A stretch of DNA of 64,000 nucleotides from Methanothrix harundinacea 6Ac (GTDB taxonomy: Archaea; Halobacteriota; Methanosarcinia; Methanotrichales; Methanotrichaceae): assembly GCF_000235565.1 (NCBI RefSeq), contig NC_017527.1, forward strand, positions 1,736,001 to 1,800,000. The letters are read 5' to 3'. Positions within the stretch are counted from its first letter, which is position 1. The number at the start of each line of letters is the position of its first letter. Positions 8,391-15,779 of the stretch are shown here, piece after piece. The notes under the pieces are model-generated. The model searched no databases. It saw only the letters and a program-made list of their open reading frames with translations, and had not been told where the DNA came from. The translations under genes and the position numbers were made by a program.

Positions 8391-8624
8391 TCAGGACCGC
8401 TTGCTTCCGCCCAGAGCCGAGGCGGCGAGGATCGCCAGGGGTATCAGCCCGACGATCAGGACCGCCCCGGGGGAGAAGCCCAGGGAGTAGGCGAGGATCA
8501 CCAGGAGGATCCCCAGAAGGACCACGGTCCAGGAGCGGCGGGGCCCCAGAGAGCAGGCGCAGGCGGGCCTTGGGGGCTCGGACTGTTTTTTCTTCTCCTC
8601 GAAGCATCTTTCTTCCGGATTCAT
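8391..8624 (-). CDS. Small two-helix membrane protein
   Basis: About 77 residues if translation begins at the ATG at 8622-8624 (MNPEERCFEEKKK); an ATG at 8640-8642 would add six residues. A charged N-terminus with three cysteines (RCF, CAC) is followed by two close hydrophobic helices, WTVVLLGILLVILAYSLGF and AVLIVGLIPLAILAASAL, and a basic tail GGSKRS. It lies 87 bp downstream of tyrA on the same strand and may be the last gene of the aroE-tyrA transcript. No family recognised. Confidence 0.5.
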   Translation of the reverse strand: MNPEERCFEEKKKQSEPPRPACACSLGPRRSWTVVLLGILLVILAYSLGFSPGAVLIVGLIPLAILAASALGGSKRS

Positions 8625-8711
8625 TCGTCCATCACCATCCATCAGATAGATCTGGGAGGAGATATCTCTTCCCGGCGCCGTCCCCATCTCGGGGAGGGGC
8701 GCACCGCTTGG

Positions 8712-9629
8712 TCACCTTCGTCCATCTTCTCGGCGGTCTATCCAGAGGCTGATCAGCCTGTCCGACCTCGCCAGGGCATCCTCCGTCCCGGAGAAGTGGT
8801 CGGCGGCGGAGTTCATCGCCTCCATGAAGCCGGAGGTGTCGCCCTCGTCGGCGAGCTTCGAGAGCCGTTCGCATTCGTGGATGTACGCCTCCCTCACCCG
8901 TCTCGCCTCGGGGTTCTCCTGGATGCTGGCGTAGAGCTCGGGGCTCTGGGCGAGGATCCGTCCAACGAAGTCGATCATGATCTCGTAGACGGGGCTCATG
9001 AACCTCCGAGAGCGGGCGACGTCGAAGTCGAGGGATCTGAGGGTCGAGCCGATGGAGATGTAGGCGAAGTGGGTGAGGGCCTGGACGACGGCCATGATCC
9101 GATCGTGCTCCTCGGCCTCGAGGATCTCCACCCGGGCGCCCCCCTCCCGGAAGATCTCCTCCATCGGCGAGAGCCAGAAGTCGCACCTTCCCGTCGCTGG
9201 GACGAGGATCACCGTCTGTCCCCGGAGGGTCGGTATGGTGGGGCCGAACATGGGGTGGGTCCCCAAAACCTCCACCCCCTGGGGGGCCCACCGGAGCATC
9301 GCCTCCATCGGCCCCCTCTTGAGGGAGGTGACGTCCATCAGGAGGCTCCCTGGCTTCATCCGGGGGGCTATCTCTTCGATCACCTTCGCCGTCTCCTGGA
9401 TGGGGACGCTGAGAAGGACGACGTCGCTAGCCGCCACCTCCGCCGGGAGGTCGGAGGCGAAGCTCACCCCGAGCCTCTCGGCGACCTCGACTTTGCCGCT
9501 CGGCCCCCAGACGGAGACGAGAAAGCCTTGGCCCTTGAAGAATCGGGCAAACCAGCTTCCAGTACCGCCGGTGCCGCCGACGATCAGCATCTTCTTCGTC
9601 TCCTCCGCTTTACCATCGATCGGGTTCAT
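8712..9629 (-). CDS. tyrA: Prephenate dehydrogenase
   Basis: Converts prephenate to 4-hydroxyphenylpyruvate with NAD(P)+, the committed step to tyrosine. The 305-residue protein has an N-terminal dinucleotide fold (LIVGGTGGTGSWFARFF, about 16-32), the family motifs DVTSLK and GTHPMFGPT (about 135-142, with the conserved His), and a helical C-terminal dimerisation domain with LTHFAYIS. It has no chorismate mutase or ACT domain, as usual for archaeal stand-alone TyrA. Its ATG overlaps the aroE stop as ATGA, so the two aromatic-pathway genes are translationally coupled. Confidence 0.92.
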   Translation of the reverse strand: MNPIDGKAEETKKMLIVGGTGGTGSWFARFFKGQGFLVSVWGPSGKVEVAERLGVSFASDLPAEVAASDVVLLSVPIQETAKVIEEIAPRMKPGSLLMDVTSLKRGPMEAMLRWAPQGVEVLGTHPMFGPTIPTLRGQTVILVPATGRCDFWLSPMEEIFREGGARVEILEAEEHDRIMAVVQALTHFAYISIGSTLRSLDFDVARSRRFMSPVYEIMIDFVGRILAQSPELYASIQENPEARRVREAYIHECERLSKLADEGDTSGFMEAMNSAADHFSGTEDALARSDRLISLWIDRREDGRR

Positions 9630-10429
9630 CGGTTCCTCAGCTCCTCCCTAAGGGCTTCCTCCATGACGTCTGCTGGGGCTTTTCTGCCGGTCCAGATCTC
9701 GATCGAGAGCGCCCCCTGATGGACGAGCATCGGCACCCCGTCGATGATCCGGGCTCCGGCCCGGGCCGCGTCCTGCAAGAGCTCGGTCTCCCGGTTGTAG
9801 ACGATGTCAAAGACGATCTGCCCCTGCCGGAATAGTCGGCCGTCGACGATCCTGGGGTCGCCCTCTCTCATGCCGACGGAGGTGGCGTTTACGACCACCT
9901 CCGCCCAGGGGATGAGCCTGTCCAGTTCGGAGAGGCCGTAGCCCCTCCCACCCACGGAGGCCGCCAGGTCGAGGGCACGCTCTCGGTCCCGGTTGGCGAT
10001 GGAGAGCTCGGCCCCCGAGAGGGCGAGCTGGCGGGCGATCGCCTTTGCCGCCCCGCCGGCGCCGATGATGAGGACCCTTCTGCCGGCGACCCGGACCCCG
10101 GCCCCCTCCAGGGCCCGCAGGGCCCCCAGACCATCGGTGTTGTACCCCCGGATCCCATCGCCGAAGGCGACGGTGTTGACGGCCCCCATCGCCGCGGCGT
10201 TCTCGTCCGGCTCGACGATGGAGAGGGCCGCCTCCTTGAGGGGGATCGTCAGGTTGAGGCCGCCAAAGCCCATCGCTTCGGCCCCCAATATAGCGTCCTT
10301 GAGCCGCTCTTTTTTGACGCGGAAGGCGAGGTAGCGGGCCGAGAGGCCGAGGGCGGAGAAGGCGGCGTTCTGCATCGCCGGGGATAGGCTGTGCTCCACG
10401 GGGTCACCGAAGACGGCGTAGACCAACAT
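9626..10429 (-). CDS. aroE: Shikimate 5-dehydrogenase
   Basis: Reduces 3-dehydroshikimate to shikimate with NADPH in aromatic amino acid synthesis. With the ATG at 10427-10429 the protein is 267 residues, the usual size. Visible motifs are FGDPVEHSLSP (5-15; the two Ser bind shikimate), NLTIPLKE with the catalytic Lys, NTDGLGALRAL with the catalytic Asp, and a glycine-rich GAGGAAKAIA NADP site. The frame is open further upstream to 10576, but that extension is atypical. A TATA-like TTATTTACC about 25-30 bp upstream of the ATG and the lack of a Shine-Dalgarno sequence suggest a leaderless message. First gene of the aroE-tyrA operon, divergent from the AMP phosphorylase gene. Confidence 0.93.
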   Translation of the reverse strand: MLVYAVFGDPVEHSLSPAMQNAAFSALGLSARYLAFRVKKERLKDAILGAEAMGFGGLNLTIPLKEAALSIVEPDENAAAMGAVNTVAFGDGIRGYNTDGLGALRALEGAGVRVAGRRVLIIGAGGAAKAIARQLALSGAELSIANRDRERALDLAASVGGRGYGLSELDRLIPWAEVVVNATSVGMREGDPRIVDGRLFRQGQIVFDIVYNRETELLQDAARAGARIIDGVPMLVHQGALSIEIWTGRKAPADVMEEALREELRNR

Positions 10430-10540
10430 CGGGGGTAAGTTGATCTTTATGGGTAAATAAGGGTAGGTTTGGCAAGGGGAGAAGAAACCCGACCTCTGGG
10501 CCATCGGGCCCCCGGGCAAACCTCTAAATCCAAACCGCCC

Positions 10541-10552
10541 ATACAAATATAA
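10541..10552 (+). promoter_or_regulatory. TATA box of the AMP phosphorylase gene
   Basis: CAAATATAAAAC stands about 50-60 bp upstream of the ATG at 10603 within the divergent region 10430-10602, and GAGGAGGG (10590-10597) provides the ribosome-binding site. Together they support a leadered transcript. Confidence 0.5.
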
Positions 10553-10602
10553 AACTGATCTGTTATACCTGGTCAATCTTCTAAGGACGAGGAGGGCTCT
10601 TT

Positions 10603-12147
10603 ATGAAACTAAAAACGATCTTCCTGGGGCTGGAGGCGGGCGGCAGATCGGTCGTCATCATGAACGGAGACGACGCCGAGCGGCTGGGGGTCCTGGCCCT
10701 GGGGAGGGTGACCGTCCGGCTCGACGGAATTGTGAAGACCGCCATCGTCAACACCTCCACGGAGATGATAGAGCCGGGCCGGATTGGCGTCTGCAAACGG
10801 GTCTGGGAGGGGCTCGGCCTCGCCGACGGCTCCGAGGTCGAGGTGGAGGTGGCACCCTTCCCCGACTCGATCTACTTCATAAGAAACAAGCTGGACGGGA
10901 GGAAGCTCGCCTTCGACGAGGTCCTGGAGATCGTCGAGGATACGGTGGCGGAGAGGCTGAGCGACGTCGAGATCACCGCCTTCGTCACCGCCCTCCACAG
11001 CTTCGGCCTCGACCTCGACGAGGCGACGAACCTCTCCCTCGCCATGATCAAGACGGGGAGGACGATGAAGCTCGACGGAGGGCCGATCGTCGACAAGCAC
11101 TCCATAGGCGGGGTCCCTGGGGACAAGACGACCCTCCTCGTCGTACCCCTCGTGGCGGCAGCGGGGCTCTTGATACCGAAATCCTCTTCCCGGGCCATCA
11201 CCTCCCCGGCGGGGACGGCGGACCGGGCGGAGGTCCTGATGCCGGTGGGCCTCGACCTCGAGGAGATGCGGTCGGTGGTGGAGGAGGCCGGAGGCTGCAT
11301 CGTCTGGGGTGGCTCCGTCCACCTGGCGCCGGCCGACGACATCTTCGTCAGGGTCGAGTACCCCCTCTCCATCGACCCCCTCCTCTTGCCGTCGATCATC
11401 TCCAAGAAGAGGGCCGTCGGCGCCGACCTCCTCGTCGTCGACATCCCCACCGGCAGGGGGGCCAAGGTGAAGACGATCGGGGAGGCGAACCTCCTGGCCA
11501 AGGACTTCATGGAGATCGGAAGCCGCCTGGGGATCAGGGTCCAGGGCGCCGTCACCTACGGCGAGCAGCCCATCGGCCGCGCCATAGGACCAGCCCTGGA
11601 GGCGAAAGAGGCGATGGAGGTTCTCATGAACCGACCTGGACCTCGGGACGTGGCGGAGAAGGCGACGGCCATCGCCGGGATCCTGCTGGAGATGGCAGGG
11701 AGAGAAGACGGCAAGGCCCTGGCGGAGGAGCTCCTCCGGTCCGGGAAGGCGGAGCAGAAGATGAGGGAGATCATCGAGGCCCAGGGGGGAGATCCGGAGG
11801 TCCTGCCGGAGGATATAGCCGTCGGAGACCACAAGTTCACCGTCCGATCCGATAGGTCCGGCCACCTCCTCTGGATAAACAACTCGTCGATCGCCGAGGT
11901 GGCGAGGTTTGCAGGCTGCCCCAAGGACGAGGGAGCAGGGATCCTCCTCGCTAGGAAGATCGGGGATGCCGTCGAGGAGGGGGACCCCCTCTTCACCATC
12001 TTCGCCGAGAGGGGCAACAACCTCCAGCGGGCCCTGGATAGGCTGGAGGGGCTGAGGGTGGTGGGCGTCGGAGATGGGATGGAGATGCTGATCCACGAGG
12101 TGAAGGAGAGGCCGGTGGCGAAGAGGAGCTTCACCCTGGATAGATGA
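10603..12147 (+). CDS. deoA: AMP phosphorylase (archaeal nucleoside-phosphorylase family)
   Basis: Phosphorolysis of AMP and other NMPs to free base and ribose-1,5-bisphosphate, the first step of the archaeal pentose-bisphosphate pathway that feeds type III RuBisCO through R15P isomerase. The 514-residue protein has the archaeal-only N-terminal domain (about 1-85) followed by the thymidine-phosphorylase-like helical and alpha/beta domains. The phosphate/base region KTGRTMKLDGGPIVDKHSIG and the continuing GVPGDKTTLL are diagnostic, as is SSRAITSPAGTADRAEVL. The C-terminal barrel-sandwich domain includes GAGILLARKIGDAVEEGDPL. Length fits the family. Neither RuBisCO nor R15P isomerase is in the window. 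Confidence 0.92.
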   Translation: MKLKTIFLGLEAGGRSVVIMNGDDAERLGVLALGRVTVRLDGIVKTAIVNTSTEMIEPGRIGVCKRVWEGLGLADGSEVEVEVAPFPDSIYFIRNKLDGRKLAFDEVLEIVEDTVAERLSDVEITAFVTALHSFGLDLDEATNLSLAMIKTGRTMKLDGGPIVDKHSIGGVPGDKTTLLVVPLVAAAGLLIPKSSSRAITSPAGTADRAEVLMPVGLDLEEMRSVVEEAGGCIVWGGSVHLAPADDIFVRVEYPLSIDPLLLPSIISKKRAVGADLLVVDIPTGRGAKVKTIGEANLLAKDFMEIGSRLGIRVQGAVTYGEQPIGRAIGPALEAKEAMEVLMNRPGPRDVAEKATAIAGILLEMAGREDGKALAEELLRSGKAEQKMREIIEAQGGDPEVLPEDIAVGDHKFTVRSDRSGHLLWINNSSIAEVARFAGCPKDEGAGILLARKIGDAVEEGDPLFTIFAERGNNLQRALDRLEGLRVVGVGDGMEMLIHEVKERPVAKRSFTLDR

Positions 12148-12204
12148 GCCCGCCAGGTTCTCCGGTGGTAGAGGGATGGTCCCCTTCACCGCCACCTTCA
12201 ATAA

Positions 12205-12681
12205 TCACCTCCTAGGCCAGCTCCTGGCGACGATCAGCCCCCTCGCCGCGGCGTTCCGCCCCACATCCTGGCGACAGCCGGTGCACAGATCCATCCACGA
12301 GGCGGCAGAGCCCCTCGCTTGAACCGGCTCGGGGAGGCGATCCCGGATGTACTCCATCTCCTTTTTGGTGGCGAAGGGCCTTCCGCAGATGCGGCAGCGG
12401 ACCATCTCGAAGGTGAGGGCGAAGCTCTCTTCTCCGGGCAATTCGTCGGCCAGTCCGAAGGAGATCGCCCCCGTCGGGCATGCCTCCACCAGCCCCTCGG
12501 CGATCCTCGCCTCGAACTCTTCGATAGACCTCGGAAATCTGATCGTCCGCTTAGCCCCTCGATCCGAGAGGCCGACTGCCGCGGATATCTCCGGCCAGAG
12601 GTTTGAGCAGGCCCGACATCCGATGCACTCATCCTCGTCGACGGCGAGGATCCTCAAGAGACCTTCTTCTGTACCCTTCAT
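12205..12681 (-). CDS. 4Fe-4S protein with C-terminal four-Cys domain, end of the CODH-FDH operon
   Basis: A 158-residue electron-transfer protein. The N-terminal part has CIGCRACSNLWPE (about 20-32) and a later CPTGAISF, enough for one 4Fe-4S cluster with a modified second set (only one Cys in the second half). The C-terminal half carries CRICGRPF (about 95-102) and LCTGCRQDV (about 132-140), a CxxC pair typical of a zinc-ribbon or rubredoxin-like knuckle found in subunits of formate hydrogenlyase-like complexes. Its start overlaps the stop of the preceding Fe-S gene by 4 bp. Probably an accessory electron carrier for the upstream CooS or formate dehydrogenase-like enzyme; its partner is inferred. 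Confidence 0.75.
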   Translation of the reverse strand: MKGTEEGLLRILAVDEDECIGCRACSNLWPEISAAVGLSDRGAKRTIRFPRSIEEFEARIAEGLVEACPTGAISFGLADELPGEESFALTFEMVRCRICGRPFATKKEMEYIRDRLPEPVQARGSAASWMDLCTGCRQDVGRNAAARGLIVARSWPRR

Positions 12682-13142
12682 CCCCTCTCCCTCCCGATGG
12701 AGGCGGCATAGGATTGAGCTATCCTCGAGGCCGCCCTCCTCCTCAGCACCTCCGTCGCCTCAAACCGGTCTCCGAAGATCAGGGCCTCCGCGGGACAGGT
12801 GAGGACGCACGGAGGGACCTCCCTATCGGGACAGAGGTCGCACTTCTGGACCATGGAGGCGGGGTCGAGATCGACGGCCCCGAAGGGGCAGGCGACTACG
12901 CAGAGGCCGCATCTTGTGCACTTTCCGGCCTCAAAGCCGACCTCCGCCTCCTCCTGGGTTAGGGCGCCGGATGGACAGACGAGGGCGCAGGGCGCAGCCT
13001 CGCAGTGGTGGCAGGCGACGGGGACCGAGGCCCGGTCCTTCACCGCCTCCACCGATATCCTGGAGGTTCCGTGGACCCTCTCGCAGGCCACCTCGCAGGC
13101 GCGGCAGAAGATGCACCTTTCCAGATCAACGTAAATCTCCAA
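12678..13142 (-). CDS. Polyferredoxin subunit (HycB/HydN/CooF-like)
   Basis: A 154-residue protein with Cys sets for four 4Fe-4S clusters: CIFCRACEVAC (10-20), CHHCEAAPCALVCPSGA (about 44-60), CTRCGLCVVACPFGA (about 76-90) and CDLCPDREVPPCVLTCP (about 101-117). This is the standard pattern of small subunits that accept electrons from molybdopterin enzymes or from CooS. It begins 4 bp after the formate dehydrogenase-like gene, so it is the likely direct partner of that enzyme. It is cytosolic: no signal peptide or membrane segment. Confidence 0.88.
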   Translation of the reverse strand: MEIYVDLERCIFCRACEVACERVHGTSRISVEAVKDRASVPVACHHCEAAPCALVCPSGALTQEEAEVGFEAGKCTRCGLCVVACPFGAVDLDPASMVQKCDLCPDREVPPCVLTCPAEALIFGDRFEATEVLRRRAASRIAQSYAASIGRERG

Positions 13143-13146
13143 TCGA

Positions 13147-15192
13147 TCAGACCCCCTTCATCTTGCCTATCCTGCAGGCTGCGACCTTGAACTCCGGGAT
13201 CCTCGCCACGGGGTCGATGACGTCGCTGGTGAGGGTGTTCGTCTCGGGGAAGTGGAAGGGCATGAAGAGGACCCCCCTCTCCTGCCGGGTCGTCACCCGG
13301 GCCCTCGCCCAGGCCTCCCCCCGGCGGGTCTCCACCTCCACCAGGTCCCCGTCGACGACGCCCCACTGGTCGGCGTCCCCGGGGTTCACCTCGACGAAGA
13401 GCTCCGGAGCCCTCCTCATCAGGGAGAGGCTCCTCCTTGTCATCGACCCGGCGTTGTAGTGTATGACGACCCGGCCGGTGGTGAGGAGGAGGGGATAGTC
13501 CTGGCTCCTCTCCTCGGCGGGGGGCTGGTAGTCGACGGCGAAGATCCTCGCCCTCCCCTCCGGGGCGGAGAACCCATCCTGGTGGAGGATCGGGGTTCCC
13601 GGATGGTCGAGGAAGGGGCAGGGCCAGATCACCCCGCCCCGGGCCCCGGCCCGCTCCCGGGTGATTCCAGCGTAGCTTTTGACGACCCTCCCGATCTCCG
13701 CCAGGACCTCCTCGGGGCCGGAGTAATCGAAGTTGAGCCCCAGAAGGTTTGCGAGACGGATGATCGTCGAGAGGTCGGACCTCGCCTCCCCCGGTGGGTC
13801 GATCGCCCGGGGCGACCACTGGACCCGCCTCTCGGTGCTGGTGTAAGACCCCGCCTTCTCCGCCCAAGCCGCCGCCGGGAGGACGAGATCGGCGATCTCC
13901 GCCGTCTCGGTCATGAATATATCCTGGACGGCCAGGAAGTCGAGGTTCGCAAGCTCCCTCCTCCCCCGGGACGAGGCGGAGTCGGAGTTGACGATGTCCT
14001 CGCCCATCACGTAGAGGAGGCGGAGGTCCCCGTCCCCGGCGGCCACCGGCATGGCCTCGGCGGTCATCCCCATCCCCTTCGGGAGGGAGGCCCCGCCCCA
14101 GGCCACCTCGAGGCGGCGGATCCCCTCGGCGTCGCTGACGGATACGGAGCCGGGGTAGAAGTCGGCGAGGACCCCCATGTCGCAGGCCCCCTGGACGTTG
14201 TTCTGCCCCCGGAGGGGATAGAGCCCCGCCCCCGACCTTCCCAGATGGCCACAGATGAGGGCGAGGTCGGCGCAGGCGGTGACGTTATCCGTCCCGTGGG
14301 AGTGCTGGGTGATCCCCATGGAGTAGAGGATCGCCGAGGCGGGGGACCTGGCGTAGATCCTAGCCGCCCGGAGGATCGAGGAGGCGGAGACCCCGGTGAT
14401 CTCTGCCGCCCTCTCCGGCGTATACCACCGGACCTTATCCGCCAGCTCCTCAAAGCCGACGGTCCTCTCCTCGACGAACTTGCTGTTGTAGAGCCCCTCC
14501 TCGATGATGACGTTCATCATCCCGTTGAGGAGGGCGACGTCGGTCCCCAGATTGATCTGGAGGTGGAGGTCGGCGAGCCAGGCCGTGGGGGTGAGCCTGG
14601 GGTCGGCGACGATGATGAACCCCCCCCGGTCCTTAGCCCTCAGAGCCCACCTGGCGACGAGGGGGTGGTTCTCGGCGAAGTTCGACCCGATGGCGAAGAT
14701 GCAGCCGGAGTTCGCGAGGTCGGATATGGGGTTTGTCATGCAGGCGGCGCCGAAGGCCCGGTTGAGGGCGGGGATCGTCGGCGAGTGGCACCTTCGAGCG
14801 CAGCAGTCCACGTTCTTCGATCCCAGGAGGCGGGCCATCTTCTGGAAGAGGTAGTTCTCCTCGTTGGTGCACTTCGCTGAACCGAGGAACCCGAGGGCTC
14901 CGGGGCCGTAGTCCCTGATCGTCTCTTTGATCTCCCCGGCGAGCCGCGCCAAAGCCTCCTCCCAGGAGATCCTCCTCCAGCCGTCCCCGGCCTTCAGGAG
15001 GGGGAACCGGAGCCGTTCGGGGTGTCCGAGCACCTCCAGGGCTGCGTTCCCCTTGGGGCAGAGGGCCCCCTCGTTGGTGGGGTGGTCGAGCATGTACTCG
15101 ATCCCGGGCCCTCCCTCCCCCTTTCGAATATAAAAACCGCAACCCAGGGCGCAGTAAGGGCAGACTGTGGGCGAAAGACCGTCGTCGGCCAT
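13147..15192 (-). CDS. fdhA: Formate dehydrogenase-like molybdopterin oxidoreductase, Cys type
   Basis: Catalytic subunit of the FdhF/FdhA class, interconverting formate and CO2 at a Mo/W-bis-pterin centre. With the ATG at 15190-15192 (AGAGGTGA eight bases upstream; a GTG at 15204 is less likely) it has 681 residues. A 4Fe-4S site is formed by C11, C14, C18 and C45, with K47 matching the electron-relay Lys. C135-H136 in DCCARRCHSPT occupies the place of the selenocysteine-His pair of E. coli FdhH, so this is a cysteine enzyme. The C-terminal molydopterin-dinucleotide domain (LTTGRVVIHYNAGSMTRRS) is complete. No FdhB (F420) subunit or formate transporter is adjacent; instead it is flanked by CooF-like proteins and CooS. 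Substrate formate is inferred from similarity. Confidence 0.88.
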   Translation of the reverse strand: MADDGLSPTVCPYCALGCGFYIRKGEGGPGIEYMLDHPTNEGALCPKGNAALEVLGHPERLRFPLLKAGDGWRRISWEEALARLAGEIKETIRDYGPGALGFLGSAKCTNEENYLFQKMARLLGSKNVDCCARRCHSPTIPALNRAFGAACMTNPISDLANSGCIFAIGSNFAENHPLVARWALRAKDRGGFIIVADPRLTPTAWLADLHLQINLGTDVALLNGMMNVIIEEGLYNSKFVEERTVGFEELADKVRWYTPERAAEITGVSASSILRAARIYARSPASAILYSMGITQHSHGTDNVTACADLALICGHLGRSGAGLYPLRGQNNVQGACDMGVLADFYPGSVSVSDAEGIRRLEVAWGGASLPKGMGMTAEAMPVAAGDGDLRLLYVMGEDIVNSDSASSRGRRELANLDFLAVQDIFMTETAEIADLVLPAAAWAEKAGSYTSTERRVQWSPRAIDPPGEARSDLSTIIRLANLLGLNFDYSGPEEVLAEIGRVVKSYAGITRERAGARGGVIWPCPFLDHPGTPILHQDGFSAPEGRARIFAVDYQPPAEERSQDYPLLLTTGRVVIHYNAGSMTRRSLSLMRRAPELFVEVNPGDADQWGVVDGDLVEVETRRGEAWARARVTTRQERGVLFMPFHFPETNTLTSDVIDPVARIPEFKVAACRIGKMKGV

Positions 15193-15235
15193 GATGATCG
15201 TCACCTCTCCTCAATTAAAAAGGCGGAGGGGGCCC

Positions 15236-15751
15236 TCACCGGCCGCTGCCGGCGGCCATCCCCCTCGCCAGCTTCAGGGCGGACTCAGCCCTCTTCGACT
15301 CGGAGAACTCCTCCAGCTCCTTGAAGACGAGGGCCCCTGTGGGGCAGGCGGAGACGCAGGCGGGGACCTCCAGGTCGGGGCACCGGTCGCACTTGATCGC
15401 CACCCTTTCCTCCCGGTTCCTCCCGATCATCCCGTAGCTGCAGACCGACGCGCAGGTCCAGCATCCGATGCATCCCTCGGGGTTGTGGGTGACGACCCTG
15501 GTCACCTCGTCCTGGCGGAGGGCTCCGGTAGGACAGACGGAGACGCAAGGAGCCTCCTCGCAGTGGCGGCAGGCCATGGGGACCGAGATGGAGTAATCGG
15601 GGACGAACTCGACGTAGACCCTCTTTCTCGGAGCCGGCCTCTCGGCGACGGCGGATAGGAGGCTCTTGGCCTGGGAGTGCTCGACGGCGCAGGCGATCTC
15701 GCAGGACCGACACCCCATGCACCTTTCAGGCCTTATCAGGATCTCTTTCAT
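15236..15751 (-). CDS. cooF: CooF-like iron-sulfur protein
   Basis: A 171-residue ferredoxin-like protein that takes electrons from CO dehydrogenase. Cys sets for four clusters are visible: CMGCRSCEIAC (11-21), CRHCEEAPCVSVCPTGA (about 61-77), CIGCWTCASVC (about 93-103) and CDRCPDLEVPACVSACPTG (about 121-139). The order CooS then CooF, with a 28-bp gap, is the classical arrangement in CO-oxidising organisms. No hydrogenase genes follow; a formate dehydrogenase-like gene does, which suggests that electrons go to or come from that enzyme. Confidence 0.9.
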   Translation of the reverse strand: MKEILIRPERCMGCRSCEIACAVEHSQAKSLLSAVAERPAPRKRVYVEFVPDYSISVPMACRHCEEAPCVSVCPTGALRQDEVTRVVTHNPEGCIGCWTCASVCSYGMIGRNREERVAIKCDRCPDLEVPACVSACPTGALVFKELEEFSESKRAESALKLARGMAAGSGR

Positions 15752-15779
15752 CTCTTCAGCTCCTGGTGGGGGATCGGGG

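Noticed and set aside
13147-15192. Selenocysteine in the formate dehydrogenase-like enzyme
   Set aside because: The active-site codon encodes an ordinary Cys (C135); no in-frame TGA occurs in the gene.
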